DNA of 64,000 bases from Chloroflexota bacterium (GTDB lineage: Bacteria > Chloroflexota > Anaerolineae > Anaerolineales > UBA11579): contig JABFGG010000005.1 in assembly GCA_013112575.1 (NCBI GenBank), positions 62,001 through 126,000 on the forward strand, in the 5' to 3' direction. A model generated the notes under the pieces. It worked only from the letters and a program-made list of their open reading frames with translations. It was not told the DNA's origin and made no database searches. The translations under genes were made by a program, and so were the position numbers. Positions 1 to 8,652 of the stretch are shown here, piece by piece (the first letter of the stretch is position 1; each line of letters begins with the position of its first letter).

Positions 1-513
1 GCCGAACACGATGCCGGCCACATTGTCGTAGCCAGGATCATAGGCAAAGTCGACGATGGCGAAGTTCTGATCGGGGTTGGCTTCGGCAGCTGCGGCCACC
101 GCATCACCCATCAAGAAGCCCACACCTACAACCAGGTCACAGCCTTCTTCGATGAAAGCATTCAGGTTGACCTCGTAGTCGGTCTGCTGCTGGGATTCAA
201 GGAAAGAAACCTCAACACCAAAGTCAGCTTCGGCGCGCTCTAAGCCAGCCCAGGCGGTGGCGTTAAAGGACTTGTCGTCGATACCACCGACGTCCGTCAC
301 TTGACATACGCTATGGGCCATCATTTCTTCTTCCATGGGTTCTTCTTCTTCCATGGGTTCTTCCATTTCTTCTTCAGCCGGTTCTTCAGCTGCGGGTTCT
401 TCGGCTGCAGGCTCTTCAACTACAGGGGCTTCTGTTGCAGTGCCGCCGCAGGCTGCTAGCAATAAAGCTGAGACAACCAGGAGAGCCAGAAGGGGAAACA
501 GTTTCTTACTCAT
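1..513 (-). CDS. BMP-family ABC transporter substrate-binding lipoprotein (N-terminal part)
   Basis: This is the first 171 codons of a gene that runs off the left edge; it is open to base 1 on the minus strand and so missing from the ORF track. The start MSKKLFPLLALLVVSAL leads into the lipobox LLAACGG, so it is a membrane-anchored periplasmic-type lipoprotein. Residues about 28-66 form a very acidic repetitive linker made of Glu, Pro, Ala and Met. After it comes the BMP/PnrA-like motif VGGIDDKSFN and the sequence EGCDLVVGVGFLMGD, typical of nucleoside or purine-binding lipoproteins. The start codon is preceded by GGAGGATGCACCAC. The family feeds nucleosides to a two-permease ABC importer; those genes would lie beyond the window. 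The family call is firm, the ligand is inferred. Confidence 0.88.
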   Translation of the reverse strand, partial: MSKKLFPLLALLVVSALLLAACGGTATEAPVVEEPAAEEPAAEEPAEEEMEEPMEEEEPMEEEMMAHSVCQVTDVGGIDDKSFNATAWAGLERAEADFGVEVSFLESQQQTDYEVNLNAFIEEGCDLVVGVGFLMGDAVAAAAEANPDQNFAIVDFAYDPGYDNVAGIVFG

Positions 514-606
514 GTGGTGCATCCTCCAAAGGATTGTGGATAAAGATGAAGTGCTTGGCGATTTCTCTCTTCGAGCACTTCACATTGCCATTTGGCATAC
601 CGCGTA

Positions 607-635
607 AGTGTAGCATTAAGGCTAATTGGAGGCAA
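607..635 (-). promoter_or_regulatory. Sigma-70-type promoter for the first BMP lipoprotein gene
   Basis: On the minus strand TTGCCT and TACACT are separated by exactly 17 bases. Transcription would begin near base 600 and leave a leader of roughly 87 bases. That leader contains a 9-bp inverted repeat, TGAAGTGCT / AGCACTTCA (547-582), before the Shine-Dalgarno sequence. Confidence 0.5.
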
Positions 636-696
636 GACGATTATTTTGGAGTTATCTTAAAATGTTTTAACTTGTCTATACAGAGGTGAACAGAGC

Positions 697-1737
697 TTAT
701 TGTCGTTGCGTGGCGATGATTCCCGACTGTAAATCTTCGAGGATTTCCTCAATGTGCGCCAGCCGGCCTTCACTCAACAACCCGGTATTGATATCCGTGA
801 AAACCAAGGGCGTGTTGATCTCACCCAGCACTTCACCAGCCAGCAAGCGCGGCAGGGCATTTACAAAAGCCTGTGTCAGATCTGGCTGGATGCTCATGAT
901 CCAACGCCCCCGTACACTTTCACTGGGAGAACTGCTGCCAATGATGTTCATCTCGCGACTCGCCAGATAATCCATTAGCGCAGGATCATTGACCCCAGGC
1001 CCCAGGTAAACTGTTTGAACAGAGGTATTTACCAACACATCCGCGGCCGCCTGCCATTGTTCGCTCGTAGATGCAACCGTCGCCTCCGCAAAGATCGGAT
1101 ATTCGTAAAAAGGAGGGAACTTCTGGCGACACAATCCACAGAAAAAGGGCACTCCCGTTAAAAAGCCTTCGCGCGCTTGCTGCCCTGCTGTTGTATCAGA
1201 CACTGAAATGATTCCCACGCGCCATTCGTCTGTCATCATCGCCGCGATATAGCCAGCCATAAAGCCCTGATAGTCGGGGCGTCCACCCTGCCCCCCGATC
1301 ACAGTCAAGTTCCCGGCTGGAGCAGTTCCTTGAACGTTTAGAGACACAAAGCGTACTTGCGGCACTGCTATTACCAATTCCCCTAGATTGCTGGCAGGTG
1401 GCAAGGCCACCACCAGACGTATGTCACCTGCCAGAGTCTCGGGTGTCAGGGCTTGTTGCACTTCAACGAGCAGCCCTTGAGCATCTGCCTGCGATTGCAA
1501 TATTGGCTGCACTTGGGAAAATAAGTTTGGGTCAGTTTCCGGGGCAGCCCACAGGATTAATTTTGCAGGCTCAGAGACTTCCGGCGGCGGTTCGGTTGTC
1601 GGAGGCACCACGATTTCGGCTTGCGGGCTGGGAAGTTCCTCAACAGGTGTATCTGTGCCCCCACATCCAACTAAAATGAGGGATGTCAAAGCAATTGCAG
1701 GAATGAGCTTGAGAAGGAAATAGTTCAAATTGCGCAT
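697..1737 (-). CDS. Divergent BMP-family-like lipoprotein
   Basis: This 346-residue protein starts with a signal peptide ending in the lipobox LILVGCGG, followed by a Pro/Glu-rich linker to about residue 60. The middle has BMP-like features: GGRPDYQGFMAGYIAAMM, then a WRVGIISVSD strand and a final FTDINTGLLSEGRLAHIEEI that matches the end of the BMP fold. Typical BMP proteins have a stronger ligand-binding N-terminal motif than is seen here, so the ligand cannot be guessed. An unusual CGLC pair occurs near residue 197. It lies upstream of, and on the same strand as, the BMP gene at 1-513, but a separate promoter sits between them. It is divergent from the DUF389 gene. The family assignment is moderate. 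Confidence 0.65.
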   Translation of the reverse strand: MRNLNYFLLKLIPAIALTSLILVGCGGTDTPVEELPSPQAEIVVPPTTEPPPEVSEPAKLILWAAPETDPNLFSQVQPILQSQADAQGLLVEVQQALTPETLAGDIRLVVALPPASNLGELVIAVPQVRFVSLNVQGTAPAGNLTVIGGQGGRPDYQGFMAGYIAAMMTDEWRVGIISVSDTTAGQQAREGFLTGVPFFCGLCRQKFPPFYEYPIFAEATVASTSEQWQAAADVLVNTSVQTVYLGPGVNDPALMDYLASREMNIIGSSSPSESVRGRWIMSIQPDLTQAFVNALPRLLAGEVLGEINTPLVFTDINTGLLSEGRLAHIEEILEDLQSGIIATQRQ

Positions 1738-1767
1738 TGCGCCGTATTTTACTATCAGTTGTATAAT
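1737..1767 (+). promoter_or_regulatory. -10 element for the DUF389 gene
   Basis: A perfect TATAAT lies at 1762-1767, with only a weak TTGCGC candidate 19 bases upstream. The ORF-track TTG start at 1767 overlaps this -10 box and so would not be transcribed, which supports the ATG at 1800 as the true start. Confidence 0.45.
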
Positions 1768-1799
1768 TGACCCTAATTACTACCGAGTCAAATAAACCT

Positions 1800-3149
1800 A
1801 TGGATTTTACTCCTCTCGACGAACAACCCGACGACCCCTCGCAATTGCCTCCTGCGCGCCGTCGCCGCGCCCAGCGCCGCCTCGTCGCACCTATGACGGC
1901 GGACGAGCGCGCCGATTATTTAGAAGAGGTCATCAAGCGCGCCGCGCCTTCCTTTGATTTCTTTATGTTTTCATTGTTTGCCGGTGCCATCCTGGCTCTT
2001 GGCTTCTTGACAGATTCGCCCTACATCCTGGTCCTGGGAGCTTTGCTTTCTCCCATCATGGCGCCTGCCGTCGGCATCTCATTAGCCACTGTGCTGGGCT
2101 CTGGCCGCAATTTTGCACGCAGCCTGGGTGGCATCATTGTCAGCAGTTTCCTGGTCATCCTCGTCAGTGCCCTCATAGGGCTGATTGCACGCCTGTTTAA
2201 TGCCAGCTTCCAGCAAGCGCAAGTCCATTCACAATTATTCTGGATACCTTTCGTAGCCTTAGCTGTCGGAGCTGTCCTGACAGCCGCTTTGCTTGTCCGC
2301 GATGAACAACGCAGCCGCTTACCGAGCGCCATGCTGGCTTATGGTCTCTTTGTCCCGCTGGCCGCGGCAGGTTTTGGTTTGGGTAGCGGTTTCCCTCATT
2401 TATGGCCCGATGGTGTTGTTGTGTTCCTGGTGCATCTGGCCTGGACCACGCTCATTGGCGCCATCACTTTAGCCGTGATGGGCTTCCGTCCGGCCACTTT
2501 GTTTGGTTATTCTTTAGGCGGGGCAGTCGCTTTGGTTGGCATAATTTTAGCAATCGGCTTTGGTGGTGCCGGGGCGGTCCTGGGTGGGCAGTTTGCCCTC
2601 CCAACGGCTACAGCTACCCGCCCACCCACGTTAACACCCACCCAAACTCTTCCTCCTACCCCGGTTCCCCCTACGGAAACGCCTACGATCACCTTGACCC
2701 TCACCGAAACCGTGCCGCCTACCGCCACCTTTACACTTACGCCCACACCCGTGCAAGGATTCGTACAAGTTACCGGTGGCGAAGGTGCCTTTATCCGTGA
2801 TACACCCGGAGGCAATATTGTCACATCTCTGCTCAACAATTCGCTTGTAGAGATCTTGCCGGAAGCACCTGTACAAATCGGCAGTCAGCTCTGGGTACAA
2901 ATCATCATTCTTGAAACTGGCGAACAGGGCTGGATTCAACAAAGGTTATTGGTAGTGCCCACGCCTGCTCTCCCCACAGACACACCCACTGCCACCGTGC
3001 CCTCACCAACCGCTACACAAACAGAAACCGCCACATTTACGGTTACGGCCACTACTACCCCCAGCGACACGGCTACAGCTACAGCAACGAATTCATCTAC
3101 AGCCACGACCACCAACTCTCCCCAACCCAGCGCCACACCAACGCCTTAA
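1800..3149 (+). CDS. DUF389 membrane protein fused to an extracytoplasmic SH3-like domain
   Basis: I choose the ATG at 1800 (MDFTPLDEQ) over the TTG at 1767, giving 449 residues. A basic N-terminus is followed by about seven hydrophobic segments (residues about 50-275) matching the DUF389 family, with LGALLSPIMAPAVGISLA as the most characteristic stretch. After the membrane part comes a Thr/Pro-rich linker, then an SH3b-type domain (about 335-395, GAFIRDTPGGNIVTSLLN and EQGWIQQRLL), then a second Thr-rich tail. DUF389 has no established function. The SH3 domain should lie outside the membrane and may bind cell-wall or surface polymers, by analogy with SH3b domains elsewhere. No clear Shine-Dalgarno sequence is seen. 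Family assignment is good; role unknown. Confidence 0.8.
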   Translation: MDFTPLDEQPDDPSQLPPARRRRAQRRLVAPMTADERADYLEEVIKRAAPSFDFFMFSLFAGAILALGFLTDSPYILVLGALLSPIMAPAVGISLATVLGSGRNFARSLGGIIVSSFLVILVSALIGLIARLFNASFQQAQVHSQLFWIPFVALAVGAVLTAALLVRDEQRSRLPSAMLAYGLFVPLAAAGFGLGSGFPHLWPDGVVVFLVHLAWTTLIGAITLAVMGFRPATLFGYSLGGAVALVGIILAIGFGGAGAVLGGQFALPTATATRPPTLTPTQTLPPTPVPPTETPTITLTLTETVPPTATFTLTPTPVQGFVQVTGGEGAFIRDTPGGNIVTSLLNNSLVEILPEAPVQIGSQLWVQIIILETGEQGWIQQRLLVVPTPALPTDTPTATVPSPTATQTETATFTVTATTTPSDTATATATNSSTATTTNSPQPSATPTP

Positions 3150-3163
3150 CTCATAATCCTGCG

Positions 3164-3192
3164 TTGACTTCAACTACCGGCTTTGGTAAAAT
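3164..3192 (+). promoter_or_regulatory. Strong sigma-70-type promoter of rplI
   Basis: TTGACT and TAAAAT are separated by exactly 17 bases and lie about 80 bases upstream of the rplI start. It is one of the clearest promoters in the window. Confidence 0.7.
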
Positions 3193-3270
3193 GCGCCCCG
3201 TTTGGTGTGTCGTACCCTGCACCCAAATACGTTTCGTACGAAACGCCATTCTCAGGGCTTGAGGTTATCC

Positions 3271-3957
3271 ATGAAAGTTTTACTCCTAGAAGACGTATAC
3301 AACTTAGGCTATGCTGGAGACGTAAAAAAGGTTGCCAATGGCTACGGGCGCAATTTCCTGCTGCCGCAGGGCTTTGCCACGCTGGCTACGCCTGCCGCAC
3401 TGGCGCAAGTAGAGACCATTCGCGAAGAGGCCAAGGCCAAGCGTGAAGTGCTCAATGCCGAAATGTCAGTTGTTGCCGAAAAGATCAAGGACCTGGAACT
3501 GCTCTTCCCAGCCCGCGCTGGTGAAACGGGCAAACTCTATGGCTCGGTCACCACGCAAATGATCGCCGACAAGCTCCAGGAAGAAGCTGGGGTCAAGCTG
3601 CGCAAACGCCAGATTCACTCCCAACCATTGCGCCAATTGGGCTTGCACACAATCGGTGTACGCCTGACCGTCGACATGATCCCTGAAATCTCTGTGGTGG
3701 TTTATCGTGAAGGCGAGAATCCCGACAATTACAAGATCGCCGCAGAAGAGTTGGCCGCCCTGGCTCAGGATGCTGTTGAAGAAACTCAGGCAGTTGAAGC
3801 CCCGGCAGATGAAGAAGCTGTAGACGAAGCAGAAGAGGTAACATCTGAAACCGAAGAAGTTGAGGCTGCAGAAGCAGAGGTACCATCTGAAGAAAAACCA
3901 GTAGCCGAAGACGAATCAGTTGAAGACGAAACCGAAGCGGAGCCAGAAACTGAGTAG
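3271..3957 (+). CDS. rplI: 50S ribosomal protein L9 with an acidic C-terminal extension
   Basis: The start is the ATG at 3271 (MKVLLLEDVYNLGYAGDVKK), preceded by GAGG; the ORF-track start at 3202 only adds translated leader. Residues 1-148 are a normal L9: the N-terminal domain with GYGRNFLLPQGFA, a long connecting helix, and the C-terminal domain with LYGSVTTQMIADKL and GLHTIGVRL. Bacterial L9 usually ends near residue 150, whereas this protein runs to 228 because of a tail of about 75 residues made almost only of Glu, Ala, Val, Thr and Asp. L9 binds 23S rRNA domain V at the base of the L1 stalk. A strong promoter precedes the gene and a hairpin terminator follows, so it is probably monocistronic. 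Confidence 0.96.
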   Translation: MKVLLLEDVYNLGYAGDVKKVANGYGRNFLLPQGFATLATPAALAQVETIREEAKAKREVLNAEMSVVAEKIKDLELLFPARAGETGKLYGSVTTQMIADKLQEEAGVKLRKRQIHSQPLRQLGLHTIGVRLTVDMIPEISVVVYREGENPDNYKIAAEELAALAQDAVEETQAVEAPADEEAVDEAEEVTSETEEVEAAEAEVPSEEKPVAEDESVEDETEAEPETE

Positions 3958-3997
3958 ACCCAATTCCGTTTTGGGGGACGCTCCCTAAGACGCACAC

Positions 3998-4040
3998 CAA
4001 ACCAGCCTGCTCGACAATGCGTCAGCAGGCTGGTTTGTTA
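3998..4040 (+). terminator. Intrinsic terminator after rplI
   Basis: A 14-bp perfect stem, CAAACCAGCCTGCT with AGCAGGCTGGTTTG, encloses a 12-base loop and is followed by TTATTAG. The T-tract is short, so termination may be partial and the RodZ-like gene that starts 10 bases later may be reached by read-through. Confidence 0.7.
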
Positions 4041-4050
4041 TTAGACAATT

Positions 4051-5343
4051 ATGACCAATCCTGTCAGCAGCCAACTGCGACAAAAGCGTGAAGAACGCCA
4101 GATTTCTTTGGAAGTAGCCTCCAAAGAAACTCATATCCGGCTGCATTTTTTACAGGCATTGGAGGATGGCGATTTTGGTGCCTTGCCCTCTCACATCCAG
4201 GTGCGCGGTTTTCTACGCTCCTATGCCAATTACCTTGGGCTTGATTCCGCCAACTTACTTTCATCACTGCAGCAAAATTTAGCATCCGAGCCGGAAGAGC
4301 AACCAGAGCTCCTTCCCGAACCTCTGGTTGAGGTAGACGTAGACCAGGGCGAGGCCATCTTCCAGGAGATCGGTTTAGCGCTTGAAGACCGCCGCGAGTT
4401 ACTGGGGCTTTCCACTGAAGACGTTTCCCAGCACACCCGCATCCCGGAACATTACATCGGCTATCTGGAAAAAGGGGAGATGAAACGTTTCCCCTCTCCC
4501 ACACAAGCCCGCGGTATGTTAGGCAACTACGTGGGCTTTCTGGATCTGGAACCAGACCGTTTTCTCCTCCGTTATGCCGAAGGTTTGCAGGCCGAGTTTG
4601 TCGCTCGCCAACCCGTCGTCGAGACCCATCCGGTGGATGAACCTCCGGAACCTCGACAATTTCGTTTGCCACTCTGGTTTCGCAACGTATTTACTGCCGA
4701 CATCCTTTTAGGTGGGGTGGTTCTCGTTGGCCTGCTCGCTTTTATCGTCTGGGGCATTGGTCGCGTTGTAGACATCCAGGCTAGTCAGATCCCTGAACCA
4801 ACGGCCCCTTCCCTGGCCAACGTCCTTCTGCCTTCGAATACACCGCCACCCACCGAAACCAGCACACCCGCCGCAGAAGAAGGTGTGGAGGCCATTCCTG
4901 CCGAAGACCTGATAGCGGGTGGGGAAACCACGGGGGAAGATGGTCAACCGGTTGAGATTTTTCCGGATAGCGGGACTGAGGGCGTGCAGGTATACGTAGT
5001 TGTCCGTCAGCGTGCCTATATGCGTGTCACCATCGATGGCGAGGTCAACTTTGATGGCCGTGTCATCCCCGGCAGCGCCTATCCTTTCAGCGGCCAGGAG
5101 CAGATCGAAATACTTACAGGTAACGGTGCTGCTTTTCAGGTCTCCCTGAACGGAGAAGACCTTGGTTCACTCGGGGCTTTTGGAGAGGTTGTTAGCCTCG
5201 TATTTACCAGCACTGGTGTCGCCGTCCCCACAGCCACCGCCTCCCCCACCATCGATCCCTTACTCCCCACTCCCACAGAAACGCCTACACCTACTATCCC
5301 TCCGACCGCAACCCTGATACCAACAGCTACACCGGCGCCCTAA
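4051..5343 (+). CDS. RodZ-like protein with two HTH domains
   Basis: The protein has 430 residues. Residues about 5-70 form an HTH_25-type domain (REERQISLEVASKETHIRLH, then LPSHIQVRGFLRSYANYLGL). A second copy follows at about 103-170 (LEDRRELLGLSTEDVSQHTR, then SPTQARGMLGNYVGFLDL). One transmembrane segment at about 215-240 is followed by a linker, a DUF4115-like beta domain (about 300-390, VRQRAYMRVTIDGEVNFDGR) and a Pro/Thr tail. RodZ links the MreB cytoskeleton to cell-wall synthesis; ordinary RodZ has one HTH domain, so the duplication is notable. No Shine-Dalgarno sequence is visible. The stop overlaps the converging membrane gene by 4 bases. Confidence 0.85.
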   Translation: MTNPVSSQLRQKREERQISLEVASKETHIRLHFLQALEDGDFGALPSHIQVRGFLRSYANYLGLDSANLLSSLQQNLASEPEEQPELLPEPLVEVDVDQGEAIFQEIGLALEDRRELLGLSTEDVSQHTRIPEHYIGYLEKGEMKRFPSPTQARGMLGNYVGFLDLEPDRFLLRYAEGLQAEFVARQPVVETHPVDEPPEPRQFRLPLWFRNVFTADILLGGVVLVGLLAFIVWGIGRVVDIQASQIPEPTAPSLANVLLPSNTPPPTETSTPAAEEGVEAIPAEDLIAGGETTGEDGQPVEIFPDSGTEGVQVYVVVRQRAYMRVTIDGEVNFDGRVIPGSAYPFSGQEQIEILTGNGAAFQVSLNGEDLGSLGAFGEVVSLVFTSTGVAVPTATASPTIDPLLPTPTETPTPTIPPTATLIPTATPAP

Positions 5344-7085
5344 AACACCAACTCCATCAAGCGTTGGGGAATAAAAAAGAATACTTCGATAAAGACCAAA
5401 GCCAATACAACCCAGTGTGCAAGATTAATCCTGAAATGCGTTTCCTCTTCCCCCAGCCGCTCCAGAAGTAGGAAGATCGCAAACATAAAGGGCATAAACA
5501 GCCCCGACACAAAGCGCGCCGTACTCCCGGAGATCGGCGCGTACCAGGCAAATAAGGCATAATAGCCGGGGAATAGGAAGGTAGCAAACAGAAAGATTGC
5601 CCAGTACCTGCGTAGGATATCGACCCACATTTCCCTGTACACCACCATTAAGACCAAGGCCAAAATCACATATAAAATCTGATATGGGATCATTCGGTAT
5701 GGTCTTAGCAAGCTCAAGGCCACATCCCCCAACCCGCTCAGCTCACGCGTTATCACATCCTCCCAGGCATGCTCGCGCACATACTTCTGAAAGCTGGGGA
5801 TCTCCTCCGGGGGCATGTCCGGCCAACCCAACTGGTCGCCATGTAAGCGTGTGGTGTTGAGTGCCTGTGTCCAGTTGTCATTCCATACGTAGAAGGTCGT
5901 ATTAACGTTATAAAAATAATGCCCGTACTTGGCCTTGCTCTCCAACAGGTAGGGAGATAATACGGTCAGGAAGATAATTACCGTCAATACGAGATTTAGC
6001 AAGCTTGACAACAACTGTCTTGAATCTCTTTCCCTCCACCAATACACTGCTTGTTTGAGCCCAAAAGCCACGGCAAAAGCCAGCAAGCCCGGCAATACAG
6101 ACGCTTTGACGTAATGCCCAACAGCTAACATAAGCCCCATCAGTACAGCCACCTTCCAATTGCTTTCCCGCAACATCAGCAATGATAGATAGAAGATCAG
6201 GAAATATACAAAGTAGAACAACAACTCAGGCTGGTAATACGCTGCTTTGAATACGAACAAGTTAAAAGCGATGACCGCCAACAAAACGAAACTAGGCAAA
6301 GGTGGCAGATGCCTGCGGATGATCAAACCAGTTCCGCCCAGTATCAGCAGCGACAGGCCGATGTTAATTAGTTTTCCCGAAAGGAATTGTTGCTCCACCG
6401 TCTGCTCCAGATCGACAAATATCGCCTGCAGGTAAGCATATCCGGGCATGAAATTACGCCCGCCCGTATCTCGAAAACCCGAGTTCTTCACACTCGACGA
6501 AAACTCCACCCAGGAAACCTGATCGCTACGCCTGCCATCCGTATTGATTTCAAACGCGTGATACACCGCGCTGCCAACATAGAAGCCTGTCAGAAAAACC
6601 AGCATCATGCCCCACAAATAACGCCGCCGTATCTTCTCCTCCAATTGGGAGAATACCAACACTGCGCTATGTAACAAGGCCAGGGTTACAAACAACAATA
6701 GCGGCAAAACGCGCTGGTAGCTAATGCTGTAGATCTCAGGGATATAAACGCGCACACTCAATGCCAGGGCAGCCAGCACAAGCGCGCCCCCCAAAACCAG
6801 GCTCATGTAATTCATCCGCCGTTGATCGGCTTTAGCTGCACTTTCAAGCTTCTCAACCAAATCCCCACTTCGCCAATTCACCCATGCCAGCGCCAAAGCC
6901 CCCACCACTCCAGCCAAAATGATTGCCGCCAGCAACAACCGGTTGGCCGAATACCCCAGCCACACCGCATTTTTGGGATCACTGGGCAGGCTGAGCAAAT
7001 AAACTAGGCAGAGTAAGCCTTCCAGGCCAATTAGCAAGGCTGATACTGTCAGGAATTGTTGGGGAGTGATCTTGATCTTTGTCAT
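5340..7085 (-). CDS. Polytopic membrane protein, probable GT-C-type glycosyltransferase
   Basis: The 581-residue protein has about a dozen hydrophobic segments and a large loop early on (FEINTDGRRSDQVSWVEF, near residue 180). It resembles GT39/GT83-like lipid-linked sugar transferases in topology: several N-terminal membrane passes, long loops with aromatic residues, and a C-terminal membrane cluster. The usual acidic pair in the first loop is not obvious, so activity and donor cannot be assigned. It converges with the RodZ-like gene and lies 77 bases from the amine oxidase gene on the same strand. It could also be a non-enzymatic polytopic protein. Confidence 0.55.
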   Translation of the reverse strand: MTKIKITPQQFLTVSALLIGLEGLLCLVYLLSLPSDPKNAVWLGYSANRLLLAAIILAGVVGALALAWVNWRSGDLVEKLESAAKADQRRMNYMSLVLGGALVLAALALSVRVYIPEIYSISYQRVLPLLLFVTLALLHSAVLVFSQLEEKIRRRYLWGMMLVFLTGFYVGSAVYHAFEINTDGRRSDQVSWVEFSSSVKNSGFRDTGGRNFMPGYAYLQAIFVDLEQTVEQQFLSGKLINIGLSLLILGGTGLIIRRHLPPLPSFVLLAVIAFNLFVFKAAYYQPELLFYFVYFLIFYLSLLMLRESNWKVAVLMGLMLAVGHYVKASVLPGLLAFAVAFGLKQAVYWWRERDSRQLLSSLLNLVLTVIIFLTVLSPYLLESKAKYGHYFYNVNTTFYVWNDNWTQALNTTRLHGDQLGWPDMPPEEIPSFQKYVREHAWEDVITRELSGLGDVALSLLRPYRMIPYQILYVILALVLMVVYREMWVDILRRYWAIFLFATFLFPGYYALFAWYAPISGSTARFVSGLFMPFMFAIFLLLERLGEEETHFRINLAHWVVLALVFIEVFFFIPQRLMELVF

Positions 7086-7162
7086 GCTCAGGCTAACTCG
7101 CGGCGCACATTATAGCAATTGCTGTCTAAAAAAGTCTTAGAGCAACAAAAGTATTAGATGCT

Positions 7163-8536
7163 TTACAAGTCCATTATGTTTGACGCTGCCCTCAAGCCAG
7201 ATAGGTACGCTCCGTGAACCGTTGAAGGATATTCTTCAGATGTAGCCTCACCGGCAAAGAATACACGCTCTCCTATTGGCTTGGCCAAGGTCCGACGAGT
7301 ATCAATGTCAGCCCCAACCGCATTAAAAGAATAAGAACAGTATGCAAAAGGATCAAGTGCCCAGCGCGATATTTGCCAGTCTTCAGGCTCAGGGATGCTT
7401 TGGCCATAAATACCTCTCAAGACGCTCATCGCATCTTCCACGATCTCAGCATCTTCCCATCCATCGATCTTGCGGGCGAATTCAGCTGCGTTGAAACCCA
7501 GCAACACAGGCTGACCTGTATAAGCCGCCATGTTCAGCCATCCATTCCAGCGACCAGGCTCGGAAGATATCCACGCCAGGAATTCCCTGTCCTGCGGCCA
7601 AAACACCTCAGGGAAGCGTAAATACAGCTTGTCCAACAACCCAGCCCCCATCGTGTTGATCGCATCCTGTTTGCCACGGGGCAGGTCGGGCACGAATTTC
7701 ACATTCCCGTTTTGCAACACCCCGATCGGCAGGGTCACGATCACACGATCACCCTTAAATGTACCTTGGCTGGTTCGGATACTGACCCCATCATCCCTAT
7801 AGCTCACTTCCTCAACGATTTGCTCACGCTCAATACTGAGGCCCTTAGCCAGGAATTCAGCGATGCGTCCGTAACCATCTGGGAAGACTTCATCATGACC
7901 ACCAAATTCATCCGCATCATCGAAGTTGACACCGGATAACTCATCGATCCCACCTGCAAACTCCTGCTCAACGCTTGTGCTCAAAAAATGCCAGACCTGC
8001 TTCTTCTCTGTCTCAGACAGTTCGGCCCACATATCCGTGGTTTCTATACTCTCTAATAGGGTCATCCCCTCTTCTGCCTCATCTTCCACGGCACTATATA
8101 ATGCATTAATCGTGCGTTCCATTTCCGCTTGCAATGCATCACTCGCTTCCTGCCCATCGGTGTTATAGAGAATTAGGTCATCATAGTCGGTTTCCACGCG
8201 CTTCACACCTGCCTGATTAGCGAGCTCTGTGATCGGGTTTCCCCTCACACCATGGATCCACGAAGCGCCCATATCAACCGGGATGTCCTCCCATTTCCGG
8301 CTGGTCCACACCCGCCCCCCAATACGATTACGCCCCTCCAGGATCGTGACGGTATGTCCTGAGTCCTGCAATTGTCGCCCGGCTGCCAATCCCGCCATAC
8401 CCGCGCCGATGATCAGAATACTGTCCATGTCAGTTGCATCCTCCTGGTTCTCTTCTACACCAAGGCTTGTGATGGCATTGCAGGCCGAAGCCAAAATCGC
8501 AATCGCACTCAATTTCAAGAATTCTCTTCGTTTCAT
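7163..8536 (-). CDS. Tat-exported flavin amine oxidase (lipoprotein)
   Basis: The ATG at 8536 (MKRREFLKLSAIAILASACN) is preceded by GAGG and fits better than the ORF-track start at 8563. This gives 457 residues with both a twin-arginine motif (RREFLK) and a lipobox (LASAC), so a folded FAD protein would be exported and lipid-anchored. The Rossmann motif is IIGAGMAGLAAGRQL followed by EGRNRIGGRVW, and the C-terminal FAD motif is VFFAGEATSEEYPSTVHGAY, diagnostic of the monoamine oxidase / polyamine oxidase family. Such enzymes oxidise amines to aldehydes or imines with release of hydrogen peroxide. The substrate is unknown; polyamines or L-amino acids are plausible by family. Confidence 0.88.
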   Translation of the reverse strand: MKRREFLKLSAIAILASACNAITSLGVEENQEDATDMDSILIIGAGMAGLAAGRQLQDSGHTVTILEGRNRIGGRVWTSRKWEDIPVDMGASWIHGVRGNPITELANQAGVKRVETDYDDLILYNTDGQEASDALQAEMERTINALYSAVEDEAEEGMTLLESIETTDMWAELSETEKKQVWHFLSTSVEQEFAGGIDELSGVNFDDADEFGGHDEVFPDGYGRIAEFLAKGLSIEREQIVEEVSYRDDGVSIRTSQGTFKGDRVIVTLPIGVLQNGNVKFVPDLPRGKQDAINTMGAGLLDKLYLRFPEVFWPQDREFLAWISSEPGRWNGWLNMAAYTGQPVLLGFNAAEFARKIDGWEDAEIVEDAMSVLRGIYGQSIPEPEDWQISRWALDPFAYCSYSFNAVGADIDTRRTLAKPIGERVFFAGEATSEEYPSTVHGAYLSGLRAASNIMDL

Positions 8537-8652
8537 AAATACGTCCTCGAATAATCTGGCCAAATTAACTGTATTTTAGTCCCTTCCGAAGAGCCCTACA
8601 CACTTGTGGCTGTGTTAAACTTCAGGACTTATCTAAAATATGACAGGTATCC

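Noticed and set aside
1767-1799. TTG start for the DUF389 gene
   Set aside because: The TTG overlaps a perfect TATAAT box, so it would lie upstream of the transcription start.
2402-2800. ORF of 132 residues inside the DUF389 gene
   Set aside because: It is a shadow of the Thr/Pro-coding repeats in another frame; composition is biased and no ribosome site is present.
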